Assembly (NCBI GenBank): GCA_018287875.1
Contig: JAGVVL010000013.1
Span: forward strand, 372,001 to 436,000
Direction of reading: 5' to 3'
DNA length: 64,000 nt
Source of the DNA: Nigrospora sphaerica
Lineage: Eukaryota > Ascomycota > Sordariomycetes > Amphisphaeriales > Apiosporaceae
The translations under genes were made by a program, and so were the position numbers. The notes beneath the pieces were generated by a model. The model saw only the letters and a list, made by a program, of their open reading frames with translations, was not told the DNA's origin and made no database searches. Positions 45,527 to 56,350 of the stretch are shown piece by piece (positions within the stretch are counted from its first letter, which is position 1; each line of letters starts with the position of its first letter).

Positions 45527-46287
45527 AGTTAAAGAACCCCCATTTCGGCCTCCTAAAAACCAGCCACCGAATTTCCAGCCCCTCGACTTCTTTTCATATT
45601 TACTTCCACAAATTTGCTTCAATTTATCTGAAACTTAGTTTCTATATTCTTTTCCTTAAAATGAAGCAGTTTTTAAAAGCCGAACTTTAATAAGCCTTAG
45701 CTGCTATTTTAGCTGGGATTGGAATTAAGTAAACCTCTTAAGATTACATTATACCGAAGTTAATATTATAAAGCCGAATTAAAGGTCATTAAATTAAACT
45801 TAAAGCCTTCGTAAATTAATAAAAGCTTAGATTAATCTAAGAAGAGTTACTTACGACTTAAATCTCAACTTAAGCTGCCTTAAAGCTTCCGTCTTCACAC
45901 GCCTAAGTGAAGGAGTTCGCTAAACGTATTCTTTAGGCTTAGGGCAATAGCGAGCCACTTAGAAAGAGGTTGTTATAGGCCTTTTTATATAGAAACCTAG
46001 CTATACAGGTCTAGAAGAGCCGGTCTATCGACTCGTAGCGTGTTAATAGTGCCTTAGTCGAGGTAATTCGCTTATAGTCCCGATATCTTTAGCTACTAAA
46101 GATTTAAAGGGTGAAGCCGGCTAACCGCTATAAAATAGATAAAGTAGAACTCTTAAAAGGTGCTAAATCGAATGGTTTAGTACTTAAAGGTTCTAAAAAA
46201 CGCTTCGTATAAAAGAAATAGCCTAGTTCTTATACTTAAACGTTTGTTATAAAATGCATCTCCACTTAAAGCCGTGCCCTGCCCTTA

Positions 46288-46500
46288 TGTAAGGATCCAA
46301 AGGAATCACAATGGCACCGTCAGGTATAGGGTAGCGAAGGGCAGGCTCAATTCCACTGCAAGACTGATTCTTGCAGAATCCAAGTTCAGGTCGGGCGCCA
46401 GCAGTGCGCCCGCTCCTCGCTAGTAGGCTGCCGGTGGGTCTGTACCGCAGGTCAGGTGACCAGCCTGCGGATGCACCTCTCCAGCGCCTCCTCCCTTACA
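46288..46500. mobile_element. 213-bp MITE-like insertion
   Basis: The segment begins TGTAAGGA and ends TCCCTTACA (inverted repeats), is flanked by the 5-bp duplication CCTTA, and is absent from the homologous position (about 27128) of the 26353-28337 element. It is GC-rich without stop-type decay and has no coding capacity. Confidence 0.75.
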
Positions 46501-46572
46501 CCTTATTAGTTATTTTTAATGGTAAAACGGTTTAAAAACAATGATTCCCAGTTAATTTAAGCTAATATTAAA

Positions 46573-47139
46573 TGTGGTGTTTTGATTAAAAGAGGAAGCA
46601 ACCCTTTATAAAGGCTCTTTTGATCTTGGAGGTCGTTTCTTATAAAGAAACACGGAAGAATAATGAACTTCTCTTCGAAAGGAACGAGAGTGTATTTTGT
46701 GTGCTTGCTTACTTGCTTGCTTAAGGATAGACTAGATACACAGAAAGGGGAGATTCAGCTCTTACTTTTACTCGTTAAACCCTTATCCTCTTAGTAATAC
46801 GAAGAGAAGGACGCGTAAGTGATTACGTAAGTGATTACATGGCTTAGAAGCATATGGAACCTTATAAAGGTTCATAGAGCCTTATAGGGGCTCGTGGGGG
46901 CTTTAGGGAGCCATGAAGAAACTCGTGGAAACTCGTGGAAACTTATAGAAGCTTTTAGGTGGCGTACGCCACGCTAGCAGGTAAAGCGGGCCATGCTTGC
47001 GGGTAAGCTGGCCCGTGCTTCAGGGTAGGCTGGTCCGAGCTCTAAGATAGGCTCGGTTAAAGGACTAGCTTTCCGTTAAGTGCATAGCTTAGTCCGTAGT
47101 GATAGAAAACGGTATAAGATAAGTCCTATACCTGCAACA
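46573..47139. mobile_element. Candidate solo LTR
   Basis: This 567-bp segment runs from TGTGGTG to GCAACA, has an internal TATAAAGG, and replaces about 90 bp of transposase sequence present in the related element (27195-27285). TG..CA ends and length suit a fungal LTR. No target duplication is found and some host sequence is lost, so boundaries are uncertain. Confidence 0.4.
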
Positions 47140-47545
47140 GTATTTAAGAACTCTTTTAAGTACTGCCTACTAGTTATAAATAGTTATAGTGGCTATATAA
47201 TAACTAATTTTATATTTTAATACTTCTTTTATTATATTTATCTTCTTTTTTTACCCCTTTATACCTTTTACGTCCTTTAACCTCTTAATTTAGCCGTTTT
47301 TAGCGCTTTAAGATCGGCGTACTAGAAAGAGCTCGGATTTCTAACTTAGTTAATAGACTTAATAGTACTTAATAAACGAAATTTTCTTACCTACTATTAA
47401 AAGGCTTGTTTAGCCGCCCTTACCGGTTAAAATATCCAGAATAAGTAGAAAACCGCCGGTTTTTAAGTGGTTAATATAGTTAAACCGCTGTTAAGCCGGA
47501 ATTTAATTTAAACTACGTACTAAATAGCACCTAATATAATAAAAT

Positions 47546-47730
47546 TAATACGTGGCGGGGGTAGGTAAACAGCAATAAGGTGCGGTATCCTTGTCAAGGA
47601 GGGATCCTGCTACCCCACCTACCTAGTTGGGATATCGCACCATAGATAGTTTTCTGTCCTGACAGCCACTTTGTGGTCGGCGGACGGAATACATCATTCT
47701 TTCCCCTTCACCCCAGTCTTCGCCATATTA
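47546..47730. mobile_element. 185-bp MITE-like insertion
   Basis: The ends are TAATACGTGGCG and (complement) TAATATGGCG, the flanks AAAAT on both sides (5-bp duplication). Inside, GGTGCGGTATCC and GGGATATCGCACC form a hairpin. It is absent from the equivalent position (about 27680) of the related element and does not show its AT-rich decay. Confidence 0.7.
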
Positions 47731-48262
47731 AAAATCAAAGTAATTATACTCTAATAAACTCCTCTTAACGCCTTTAAAGAGATCTTATACTTCTATAGTA
47801 ATGTAGTCTACTTTAAAGAAGACGTCGGACTTTAAAAACTAAGTATAGCTTTCGAATTAGTTAACAGAACACTTTACTACTTAACGGCTATTCTTTTAAA
47901 AAATTTAAAAGGCCTTTAATAAGAAGAATGTTTAATTGGCTACTACTTAAACCTAAATTTAAGCTCTCGAAGCTAAGATCGAGACTATAAGATTAAGGAA
48001 GAGGAAGAGGGTGGATTTAAGCCTTAATTCGAAGTTCGCGAATATTAAAGACATCCACTAAGCTTAGTTAGCAGTGGGGGAGATTAAAAGTGGTCTAGAT
48101 AAAGAGGCCGATAGCGAAAGCTTAAGTGAGGCTGGTTCTTATATTAGAGTTGTTATTAATTAAGGCTGCACTTTGAAGTTCTATTGATAGGGTTGGTTTT
48201 AAGCGTGGTGTTGCTGGGGGGCCGAAATTTGGGGGGGGCCGAAATGGGGGTCCTCTAACTTA

Positions 48263-48759
48263 ATTTCATATCTATAGTCATCCTTCACGTTTCCCACCAC
48301 AGGGTCCGCGTCCATTTTGAGTACGACAGCCAGCCATAATAAGATTAATAACAGTGTTCTGGTAGTTCATATATATTGAAAATGGTAAATATTAGACGCA
48401 GTCAAGTGGTAATATCGTTTCGGGTTAGCATATCTGGCAGCTAATAAACAGCGAGCTAACGAATAGCTCTTTGCCTTGCATTCATTTTACCCCATCCGCC
48501 CAGTCATCTACAGCTTTTGGTGGGTAGTTTCTAGGACGCGCAGTGTCGTAGTAATGATAGCTACATTTTGGCCCCATAATCTTGAAGCCACAACTTGACG
48601 TTGCCAGGCCTAACAACGAAATCTGTCATATTATTACAACCGGCTACCGACCCCGTCTCTTGGGCTGATATTCCACAATGGGCAAGATAGGGACCGAATG
48701 CGATGTGTCTAGAAATCCTACTGGAGTACGATTCATAGTGGACTGTTCATGGCCTGTAA
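48263..48759. other. Intergenic before the CAP10 pseudogene
   Basis: Mixed AT-rich sequence, presumably containing the former promoter. No motif stands out. Confidence 0.45.
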
Positions 48760-50150
48760 ATGGCACCGAGTGAATTTCTGTTCACCTTTAACTATCACCT
48801 CTCATCCGCACACGTAAGCCAACCACCTATTCAATATCCACACATCTGCAGAACCTCTCCCCTCTATACCCTGCTCCTCTCCCTCCTCCTCACAGCCTAC
48901 CTACTTTATTGGCCGACGAGCGCCCAAACGTGCCTCGTCGAGGCTCCTCGCGCCTTCGAAGACTACTTCGACAGCTTACCCGCAGACCTGGAATGGCACC
49001 CCATCGATCACCTCATTTTCGACGTGCGAAAAAAACACGAAACCCTCTTGCGGCAACGCACGACCACGCTCGTATCGGTAGCAGCTGCTTACCGTAAGCG
49101 GCGTGGGCGCCATCCGCCACCCGGCTTCGATAGTTAGTTTGCCTACGCTAAGGAGTAGAACGCCGTTGTCGTCGTGGCCTTTTTCGACCGCATCGAGCAC
49201 GACATTCGTCCGTATTGGGGCTTAGAGCCTAACGAAACCATCGCACGCACAGCGGCGGTCAAGAAAGAATTCGTGTAGATACGGAACGGCGTCGCCAAGG
49301 GCATCGGCAATACTAAACTCCGGCCGCCATTGCTGCAGTTGTGGACTAAGCTCATCGGCGAGGCGGCACCATCGTTGCCCGACATGGACATTCCCATCAA
49401 TTACGTAGACAAGCCGCGGCTCCTCGTCCCATAGGAAGAGATTGAAGAGCTGGTTCAGAAGGCCGAGGCGAGGAAAACCATGATGCCAAAGATCGAGACG
49501 ATCCAGCAGTTCGGACCACGTATCCGAGAGGGAGACGTGGCGGTTCTGCCGCCGCCTTAGTGTCATGGCCCTGGTGGCGTTGTATACTGGGAGCACATAC
49601 GAATTGCCTGCCACGCGACACGCCCGGGCACGACGTGTCGGCCGGGCGCCAGGCACGCTGGGGCCTTGGCTGTCCAACCTCGCCGACGCGGGTTTCACAG
49701 AGCTGCTGTGCGCGGGCTAGACGCAGTGTGAGTACGTGGCGCCATACTGCAGCCTCGTCGGGCCGCTGCCAATGACGGCGCAGTACGAGGCCAAGTTCCT
49801 GCCCGACGTGGACCGCAACATCTTTAGCGCGCGGTTCCGGGCGCTCCTCCTCCCGACGGCTTTGCTGCTCAAGGCCACCGTCTACGCCGAGTGGCATGAT
49901 GACCGGCTCCGGCAGTGGCTGCACTTCGTGCTTCTTAACGACACCTTCATCGATCTCTACCCCGTGCTCGACTACCTGACGCGTGACGCCCGCGGCAACG
50001 CCGCCGCGCGCGCTCTGCCCCCGGCCGACAAGAACTGGGGCGAGCGCGTCCTGCGCCGCCAGGATATGCTGCTGTACGTCTAGCGGCTGCTGCTTGAGTT
50101 CGCGCGCGTGACGGACCCGCTCGCGACAGGCTTGGCTACGTGGGGGACCT
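48760..50150 (+). pseudogene. CAP10/GT90 glycosyltransferase-like pseudogene
   Basis: The frame from 48760 starts with a signal-anchor-like hydrophobic stretch (YTLLLSLLLTAYLLYWPTS), then family sequence HPIDHLI and AAYRKRRGRHPPPGFD, the hallmark of fungal CAP10/CAP59-like (GT90) xylosyl/glucosyltransferases. Later, in a second frame from about 49590, YEAKFLPDVDRNIFSARFRALLL, KATVYAEWHDDRL and HFVLLNDTFIDLYPVLDYL are the conserved C-terminal catalytic blocks, ending ERVLRRQDMLLYV. At least five in-frame TAG codons interrupt it (for example after GFDS at 49136, after YAKE, before IRNG, after LLVP, after LCAG), mostly where Trp or Gln is expected. The frame change implies an intron or indel near 49560. 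It is non-functional as it stands. It resembles RIP damage in a gene that is not a transposon. Confidence 0.75.
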
Positions 50151-51256
50151 CGCATGAGCGAGCGCAGGCTTGGCGAGGTCGGGTCCTTCGCCTTGTTCAA
50201 CAAAGTCTCACTTAACTCCACGGTTTCCGTGATGACTTGCAGTCGCCGGCTTGGGCGCCACCGCAGGAGTAGCCAGTGGTGTCGGAGTATGTGGCGCGCG
50301 AGCCTACGCACGCGGCGCTGCACCAGCGCGCGGTAATTCTCCGGGGCCGGCTGCTGCTGGACTGGGCGACGTTATTGGTGCTGCTGGCATGAGGTAGAAT
50401 CTGCTTGCATGGTTGCATGGCCAGGAGCTGAGACAGAGACAGAGACACCAAGAGAAAGAGAGAATAAAAGCTAGAGGAGGGTGCCCCCCTCTTCGTGGAA
50501 GTTGACGTCCGGGGACCCAGCCGTCGCCTCGTACTCCTCCTCCATCGGTGGCCTCAATCACGGGCCCTTATTGGAACTCAAGGGTAATCTTATGTCTAGA
50601 CAATAAAGGTTTAAGCAGCTAATAGGAGGTGCTCGGCAACTTCTCCTCGCTACCACGTGTAATCTTATGTAGCTTATAAGCGCACCTGGCTAGCCTGTAT
50701 TTAATGTACGAAGGGCCGTGAGGGCCTTGCCTATAGCACATCTTATCCCGGGTCAGTAAGCAGGCCGTTTCCTTCCTCCAGTTCCGTATCGATATCGTCA
50801 GCTTCGCATAACGGCTGGAGCCCCGACATAACCCCTCCGCGTGATTCCTAGTCCCAGTAGCCTTGGGACTATGGCTATCTTGGAACGTGATCGATTTTGA
50901 AATGCGGCCAAAACTACCCGACTCGCAAGGCATGAGGCCAGCTAAATTTTGATACACGAACTCTTGTTTCCCAAGAAGCCAAGGTAGGTTTGAGGCTGCG
51001 CTTCAAGAATCGAAAAAACCCCTTTACAGTCGGGCTGGTTGTCGCTCAGCAAAAGCACCTACACCCAGACCCGACTTACTTGAGGGTGAACAGAAGTCCT
51101 CACCCTCTTTACTTCAGGACGGCTTGTAAATGCTCGGCAGCATGTACCCAAGCATTGTGGTTAATACAAAACGGAATAAAATCTCTTGCCTCGGAGACTA
51201 AACACATGGCTCCATGTAAGCTTCTCGTATTTCGTAAATGTGCATGACGCCTCCAC
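50151..51256. other. Intergenic
   Basis: No gene supported. The open stretches 50619-50957 (-) and 50990-51247 (+) lack any recognisable features. The long minus-strand ORF 49397-50323 just to the left is the antisense shadow of the CAP10 pseudogene. Confidence 0.45.
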
Positions 51257-52832
51257 CTAAACCAACTTACCGGATAATGGGGGGTGGAGCGGGTCGTTCA
51301 GGTCGCGCCCGTTGCGTCGGGTGTGATCCTGGATGCGGTCGACACGGGCCTTGCGACACTCTTGTAGCAGCCGCAGCCGCGCGGGAACATCGACCGTCGC
51401 CGTGTCGGAGGGCAGCAAGGCTGCGAGGGCCACGCCATCCTCAATGGCCATGGCGCCGCCTTGGCCCAGGTCTAAAGCGCTCGTCCATTAGCTTAAAACG
51501 GGCTCTGAGAGTGGGGTGGGGGAATGTGCCGGATCCGTCACGACACTCACAGGGAAGAAACGGATGGCAAGCGTCACCAATCAGGACCAGACGGCCGTCA
51601 GCCCATTTCTCCAACGACGGCATGTCCAGAAGCTCCCACACTTTGACACCATGCTCAGGGGCCTGCTGGAGCACGCCCATGACGCCGGAACTGCAATTCT
51701 TGAACGATTCCAGTAGCGCTTGCTTGCTTCCCTGGCCGAACCAGCCTGAAGGGGGCATTAGTGGTCGGTCCACAGATTCAGGGGTTGGAGGGGTCAAATA
51801 ACCGTGACTCTGGCCTTGAGTTTCTTCGGCAGGCACAATGGCTGCCACATTGGCAGTCATGTGGTCGGCGCAGGGGTAGCATATGATGCGTCGGTCGGCC
51901 TCGGCCCATTGAAGAAGGTGACCCTGCCTCTGGCCGTAGGCGGCTGTCTCGTTTCTGCTAGCAAAAGCAGACCACGGGACGAGCCAACGGTAGCAAGCCT
52001 TGCCCGAGGAGGAGGGTGCAGCTTCCGGTGCAATGTACGCGCGGGTCCATGACTGAGAAGTGTCTTCAGTTCAGGTTCTGGGCAGAGTACAAGAATGAAT
52101 ATCCCAAGGTGGCTTACCTTGACGCCATCCGCCCCGATGATAATGTCACCTTGGTATGTTTCGTTCGACCGCAAGGTCACGCTAGCCTGTGTCTTGTCCA
52201 GGTCTACCAACTCGCAGCCGAGTAGGAGATGGACAGGAGGGCCCTCACCCTCGTCGGAAATGGCGAGCGTCTTGATGGCCGAGTGTAGTGCCGCGCGCTC
52301 AAAGAGATACCAATCCTGCGTACATGAGCTTCTTGTTTTCGACTGGCAACACCTTGGCGGCAGTACGTACCTTGTCTTCGTCGGTCTCATCGGGCTCACG
52401 AACGGAGAACTCGTTCATCAGCTCTCCGGCACCGTTGTAGAGCGTAAACTAGCACATCCCACATTCAGTTTTCTACGAGCGAATAGAATACTCGCGTGGC
52501 GCCGCAAACGAAGGGAACGGGGAGGAATACGGCACGAAGGAGAGTTGCGCCGCAGTCGCGTGGTTCCATTCCCAATCTTCGGAGCAGACGGCTGCAGTTA
52601 GGCGCGACACTAATGGCGGCACCGATCTCGGACGCGAACTTTGACTTTTCGAACACCTGATGACTAAGAATTAATCTCGGTTGATTTGTGCGAGGGCTTC
52701 GCCACTCATCGAATAACGCACGGTAACCTGGTGGCCTTGACGACGCAGTGCAAGCGCAGCAGCAAGCCCGCCGATCCCTGCACCTACCACTAGGATGGTC
52801 AGACGGCGCGGCGGTTGCTCCTTTGTCAGCAT
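51257..52832 (-). CDS. FAD-dependent monooxygenase (salicylate hydroxylase-like)
   Basis: Six exons fit 52832-52722, 52656-52531, 52448-52371, 52315-52118, 52052-51551 and 51471-51257, all with GT..AG introns of 55-82 bp and continuous frame, giving 409 aa. The FAD Rossmann motif is TILVVGAGIGGLAAALAL; the DG motif appears as IIIGADGVK; the second FAD motif is RLVLIGDACHPFLP, then GQGGAMAIEDGVALA. These define group A flavoprotein monooxygenases of the salicylate 1-hydroxylase / FAD_binding_3 type, which hydroxylate aromatic substrates using NAD(P)H and O2. The start is the only ATG before the Rossmann fold. The 3' end is uncertain: a good donor GTAAGTT at 51267 could lead to a further exon, and the model stops shortly after the GDACHP region, slightly shorter than many relatives. 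Confidence 0.85.
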
Positions 52833-54865
52833 GGTGTAAAATGGGTGTAAAAGATTGTGTGTATACTACTAGATGGTGATGAATATATTAATCAGGTTTT
52901 CGATTAGGTAACAGTGGTCACCCTTTATACCTGCCCTGTGTCTCATGTTCTGTTCTCGGGCTTCTGAAAGACCGAGCGAACATTCATCCCTTGCCTTCAT
53001 TCGGACTTCTCTAATCTCCAGTAGCGCGACGGTACGTTGCACCCTACCCACTCCGGACCCACGCATTGCATGACTAAGCGGAAAACAAACGGCAGACGGC
53101 CGGGCGAAGGCGGCTTACCATGGACCTCCCACCGAGAACGTTCAAGCCTGTTTCGCATTTGTCGACGGTTGATGCTTATGCCATGTAAGCTCCGCTACTG
53201 TCAGGGCGAAGTTTAACTAACCGGGAAAAGAATACTTTAACTTGTTATGTGTTCTCGCATCATCCCCTATCCTCGCGTAGCCACGGTTGTTAATGGGTAC
53301 CAAGATACGCGCTTGCAGCGTGACTCATAGAGTCTGAAGTGGTAAAATCCGAGTATATCAGCCCGCCGAAGGAATCGGTAGGATTGGCAGAGACTTTCAT
53401 TCGAAGTGCTTGGCCAGTCAAGGTGATGTCGTGGGCAGAGAAAGTTCAATTGATATGGTACATCATCGGCGGCAGCGGCGCCGGAGGAAGTTCGGACATT
53501 CTTGACGGAGGCAGCTATGCGAGTGCCATGCCCAAACCGGCACCTCAGTACATGCCGAGTACCTGGTTATGCATGGGCGTTGCATGGCCCAGCCGCGTAC
53601 CTTGTACATGGTGCAGCTTGCCCCCGAAGCGAAAGCAGATGGAGCCGCCGCCAGCCGAGCCGAAACCAGGCGACTTCGGTGCTATCCATCACCGCCACTA
53701 GTAATGGGGCGTAGCGCCATGTGATAGGTGGGCGGCACGCGATGCCGGTCTTGGCCGTGGGTACCATGAGGTTACGAAATCCCACCCCACAATTCACACC
53801 CCGTACGACATATCGTAAATAGCAGCTACCGATCCCACGTTTCCCAACCCATGCGATACACCACATACCAGCCACCCAAAGATCAAAGCTAAACGCCCCC
53901 GATGATGATAGAACAAAGATGAGCAAACGCATTGCCGGTGTGGCGGTGTACCAGAGCAGAGCCGGCTTCTGTGCTGAAATCATAACGTCATCTTGGACAA
54001 ATCGACAAAACCACGTCACGTGCCCATCCCATCTCCCTTGTTGCATCCGCATACCTGCTGCGCGGACACGGATGCCAATGTCCTATCCCCTGTTGATAAA
54101 GCCCGGCTTCTGGACACAAGCCCGCGCCGAGTCAATCAGCCCGTGTCAAATGGCTGTGCTTGGCGCGCTTGGACGAGACATCCAGCTCCAGTTCCATGCG
54201 TTTGTGTTTGGCAGTGACGAACTGCACCGCGCCGGATGGGTTGGGCTCTTCCAGCCCCGTCATCCAGTCCTCGATATCACATAGTGTATTATGGGAGTCG
54301 AGCGAATACGCCTTCCAGTCTTCCAGCTGCTACATGATCCCAGGCACCCCTGTGCACATTTCCGCTATGTAAAACAATGCGATTCCGCACGGAGCGAGGA
54401 TCCAAGTGGCACTGAATGCTACCACTTTCCAGTTTCCGTTAGAAGCCCTCGGCGTCGGCAGAGAATCGGCGCAGGAGATCGCAGGCCATGTCGCTCTGGA
54501 AAGTCACTCATCAATGAGCAACACGGCAGCGAGTGACACAGCATGCACATCGCAGGGGAGCTCGGCGTCGATAAGCCCGATGGCTCGTCACCGTCCATGA
54601 GCCTGTCGCAATGCGACATCAACCCCACAACCGTGTAGCCGTCACACGAGTCGCGCCAGTCAAGTTCTCAATCGCCCCCGCGGTCCGTCCTGGACAGCGA
54701 GGAAAGCCGACCAGGTGCCAATTGCCACCGGCGGCCGTCATGGTCAATGAGGAAAACCGAGCGGGCAGCTGTCGACTGACAACGCAGTCCGCCATGGACA
54801 TGCTCAGTGCTGCATACACCGGAGTGCATACTGGAGAGGAGCATTGCACGCGGTGCTTCCAGCCA
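52833..54865. other. Intergenic and possible membrane-protein relic
   Basis: The first 400 bp are the promoter side of the monooxygenase. On the minus strand 53567-54052 is open for 161 aa with hydrophobic stretches (PAMRLLIFVLSSSGAFSFDLWVAGMW is one, shown here in part: AMRLLIFVLSSSGAFSF) and could be a fragment of an integral membrane protein, preceded by a TAG; I cannot assign it. On the plus strand a reading frame from 54611 is interrupted by the LINE at 54880. Confidence 0.35.
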
Positions 54866-54992
54866 AACGCTGCCAAATAAAAAAAAAAAAACTTCTCGAA
54901 ACCGACCCCACACGGCGATAACTTCACAACCACGACTCTGAAACCCACCGGATAGCCCGGAAACTGTTCCTAGGGCCCCATTTACCCTAGAA

Positions 54993-56350
54993 ATGGTCGA
55001 TCCACCACCCTCGAGGCAAAGCGCGGGTGGCGGGAACCCCCAACGTCCCGCCCCACCACCCGAGCCGTCGCCTCCAGACTCGCGTACGCTATCGCCAAGC
55101 AGCAACACGGCACCTGGACGCAGTCCAGAAGCCATTCGCAGCACCGTAAACAGCCTTAGACGCTTCTTAGCTGGTGATTCCGACGTTGCCACCTTAGTCG
55201 CAGCCGTACAAGCCGCTATCCCGGTCCTCGAGGCGGCAGCTAAGGAACCAGACAACCAGACTAGCATCGAGAGACGCATCGATGCTATCGAGAACACGCT
55301 TCAGGCCATCCACAAGCATATTAAGGCTCCTAAGACATACGCTGCCGCTGCCACCGCCATAACCGCCGCTCCCTCACTTAGAGCCCCTCAGATAGCTAAG
55401 GCGCTCCCTCCCCGTCAGGAACGAGAGATCACCGTCAAGGCTACAGAGATAGAAGGACGCACCTACGCAGAGATCGTTCGCAAGATCAACACCGCCGCAG
55501 GGAGAGAGGCAGCAGTAGCAGCACGTAAGCTCCCTAGCAGAGACTACGCCATCACATGCAAGACAGCAGCGGAGAAACAAGCCCTAGAAGCCGACCTAAA
55601 CTGGACCGCCGAGGCCTTCGGAGAGAGTGCCTCCATCCAGAAGAGAAAGATCCTGGTGGTGGCCCATGGCATTAACAAAGAGGCCATAGAGACGAACTAA
55701 GGGCAGCTAGGAGTCCAACTCCGGAACCAGCCCGGCGGCCCTATCGACGTATTAGAGGCCAAGCTACCTCGCAACGCTAAGACCTCGTCTGGGAAGGTCA
55801 CGGCCCTATATATTGCAGTACCCACGGTTCAACAAGCGGAACAGCTATATCGAGACGGCCTTATTTGGCAGTATGGCTACTATCCATGCGAGCCCTTCGC
55901 CGAAGGAGCACAGCTTAAGCAATGCTACCACTGTTACCGTTATGGACATATCGCCCGTGTCTGCCGCCACGCACGCAGGTGCGGGCTCTGCTCTTCAACA
56001 AAGCATGATGATAAAGAATGCCCAGAAGCCGAGAATAAGAGCCGGTACTGCTGTCCAGCATGCCGAGGACCACACACTGCGTGGTCTAAGGAGTGCCCAG
56101 TCCGCCAAGAGCAGGTCCAGATTGCCAAGGCTGCTTATGTCACAAGACCGAAGGGATTCGCACTGCCCTCGCAAGAACCCCCTAAGACAACAGCCGAAGA
56201 CTGGCAGACAGTTCAGCCGCGGAAGCGTCGAGCGACCAGCTGCCGTACTAGAAGCACTGGCAGAGCCCGCAGTAGAACCCACGAAGAGATAGACGACATA
56301 GACATCGAAACACCGGAGTCAACACTAAACAGCATCCACGCTCGACCATG
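54993..56350 (+). pseudogene. LINE ORF1 (gag-like), one internal stop
   Basis: The frame from ATG 54993 is open for 235 codons (Pro/Ser-rich start, Ala-rich helical middle), hits TAA at 55698, and then continues in the same frame. The second part has three Cys/His knuckles: CYHCYRYGHIARVC, CGLCSSTKHDDKEC and CCPACRGPHTAWSKEC. It ends at the TGA overlapping the ATG of ORF2 (56348), a coupling often seen in LINEs. The TAA is also present in the other full-length copy at 33421. Confidence 0.85.

Larger units (their letters stand above)
45527..48260 (+). mobile_element. Fot1-like element, family 3-related, with nested insertions
   Basis: Outer terminal repeats begin AGTTA(G/A)AG(G/A)ACCCCCATTTCGG, with TA at 45525-45526 and 48261-48262. 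The transposase starts at 45661 and parallels the 26503 reading frame of the 26353-28337 element, but almost every Gln/Trp position is a stop and the sequence is very AT-rich. At 2,734 bp it is about 0.75 kb longer than its relative because three GC-richer segments (46288-46500, 46573-47139, 47546-47730) interrupt it. Confidence 0.82.

Noticed and set aside
49397..50323. 308-aa ORF on the minus strand
   Set aside because: It is antisense to the CAP10/GT90 blocks, is Arg/Gln-rich without domains, and stays open only because of the GC-rich codon pattern of the opposite strand.
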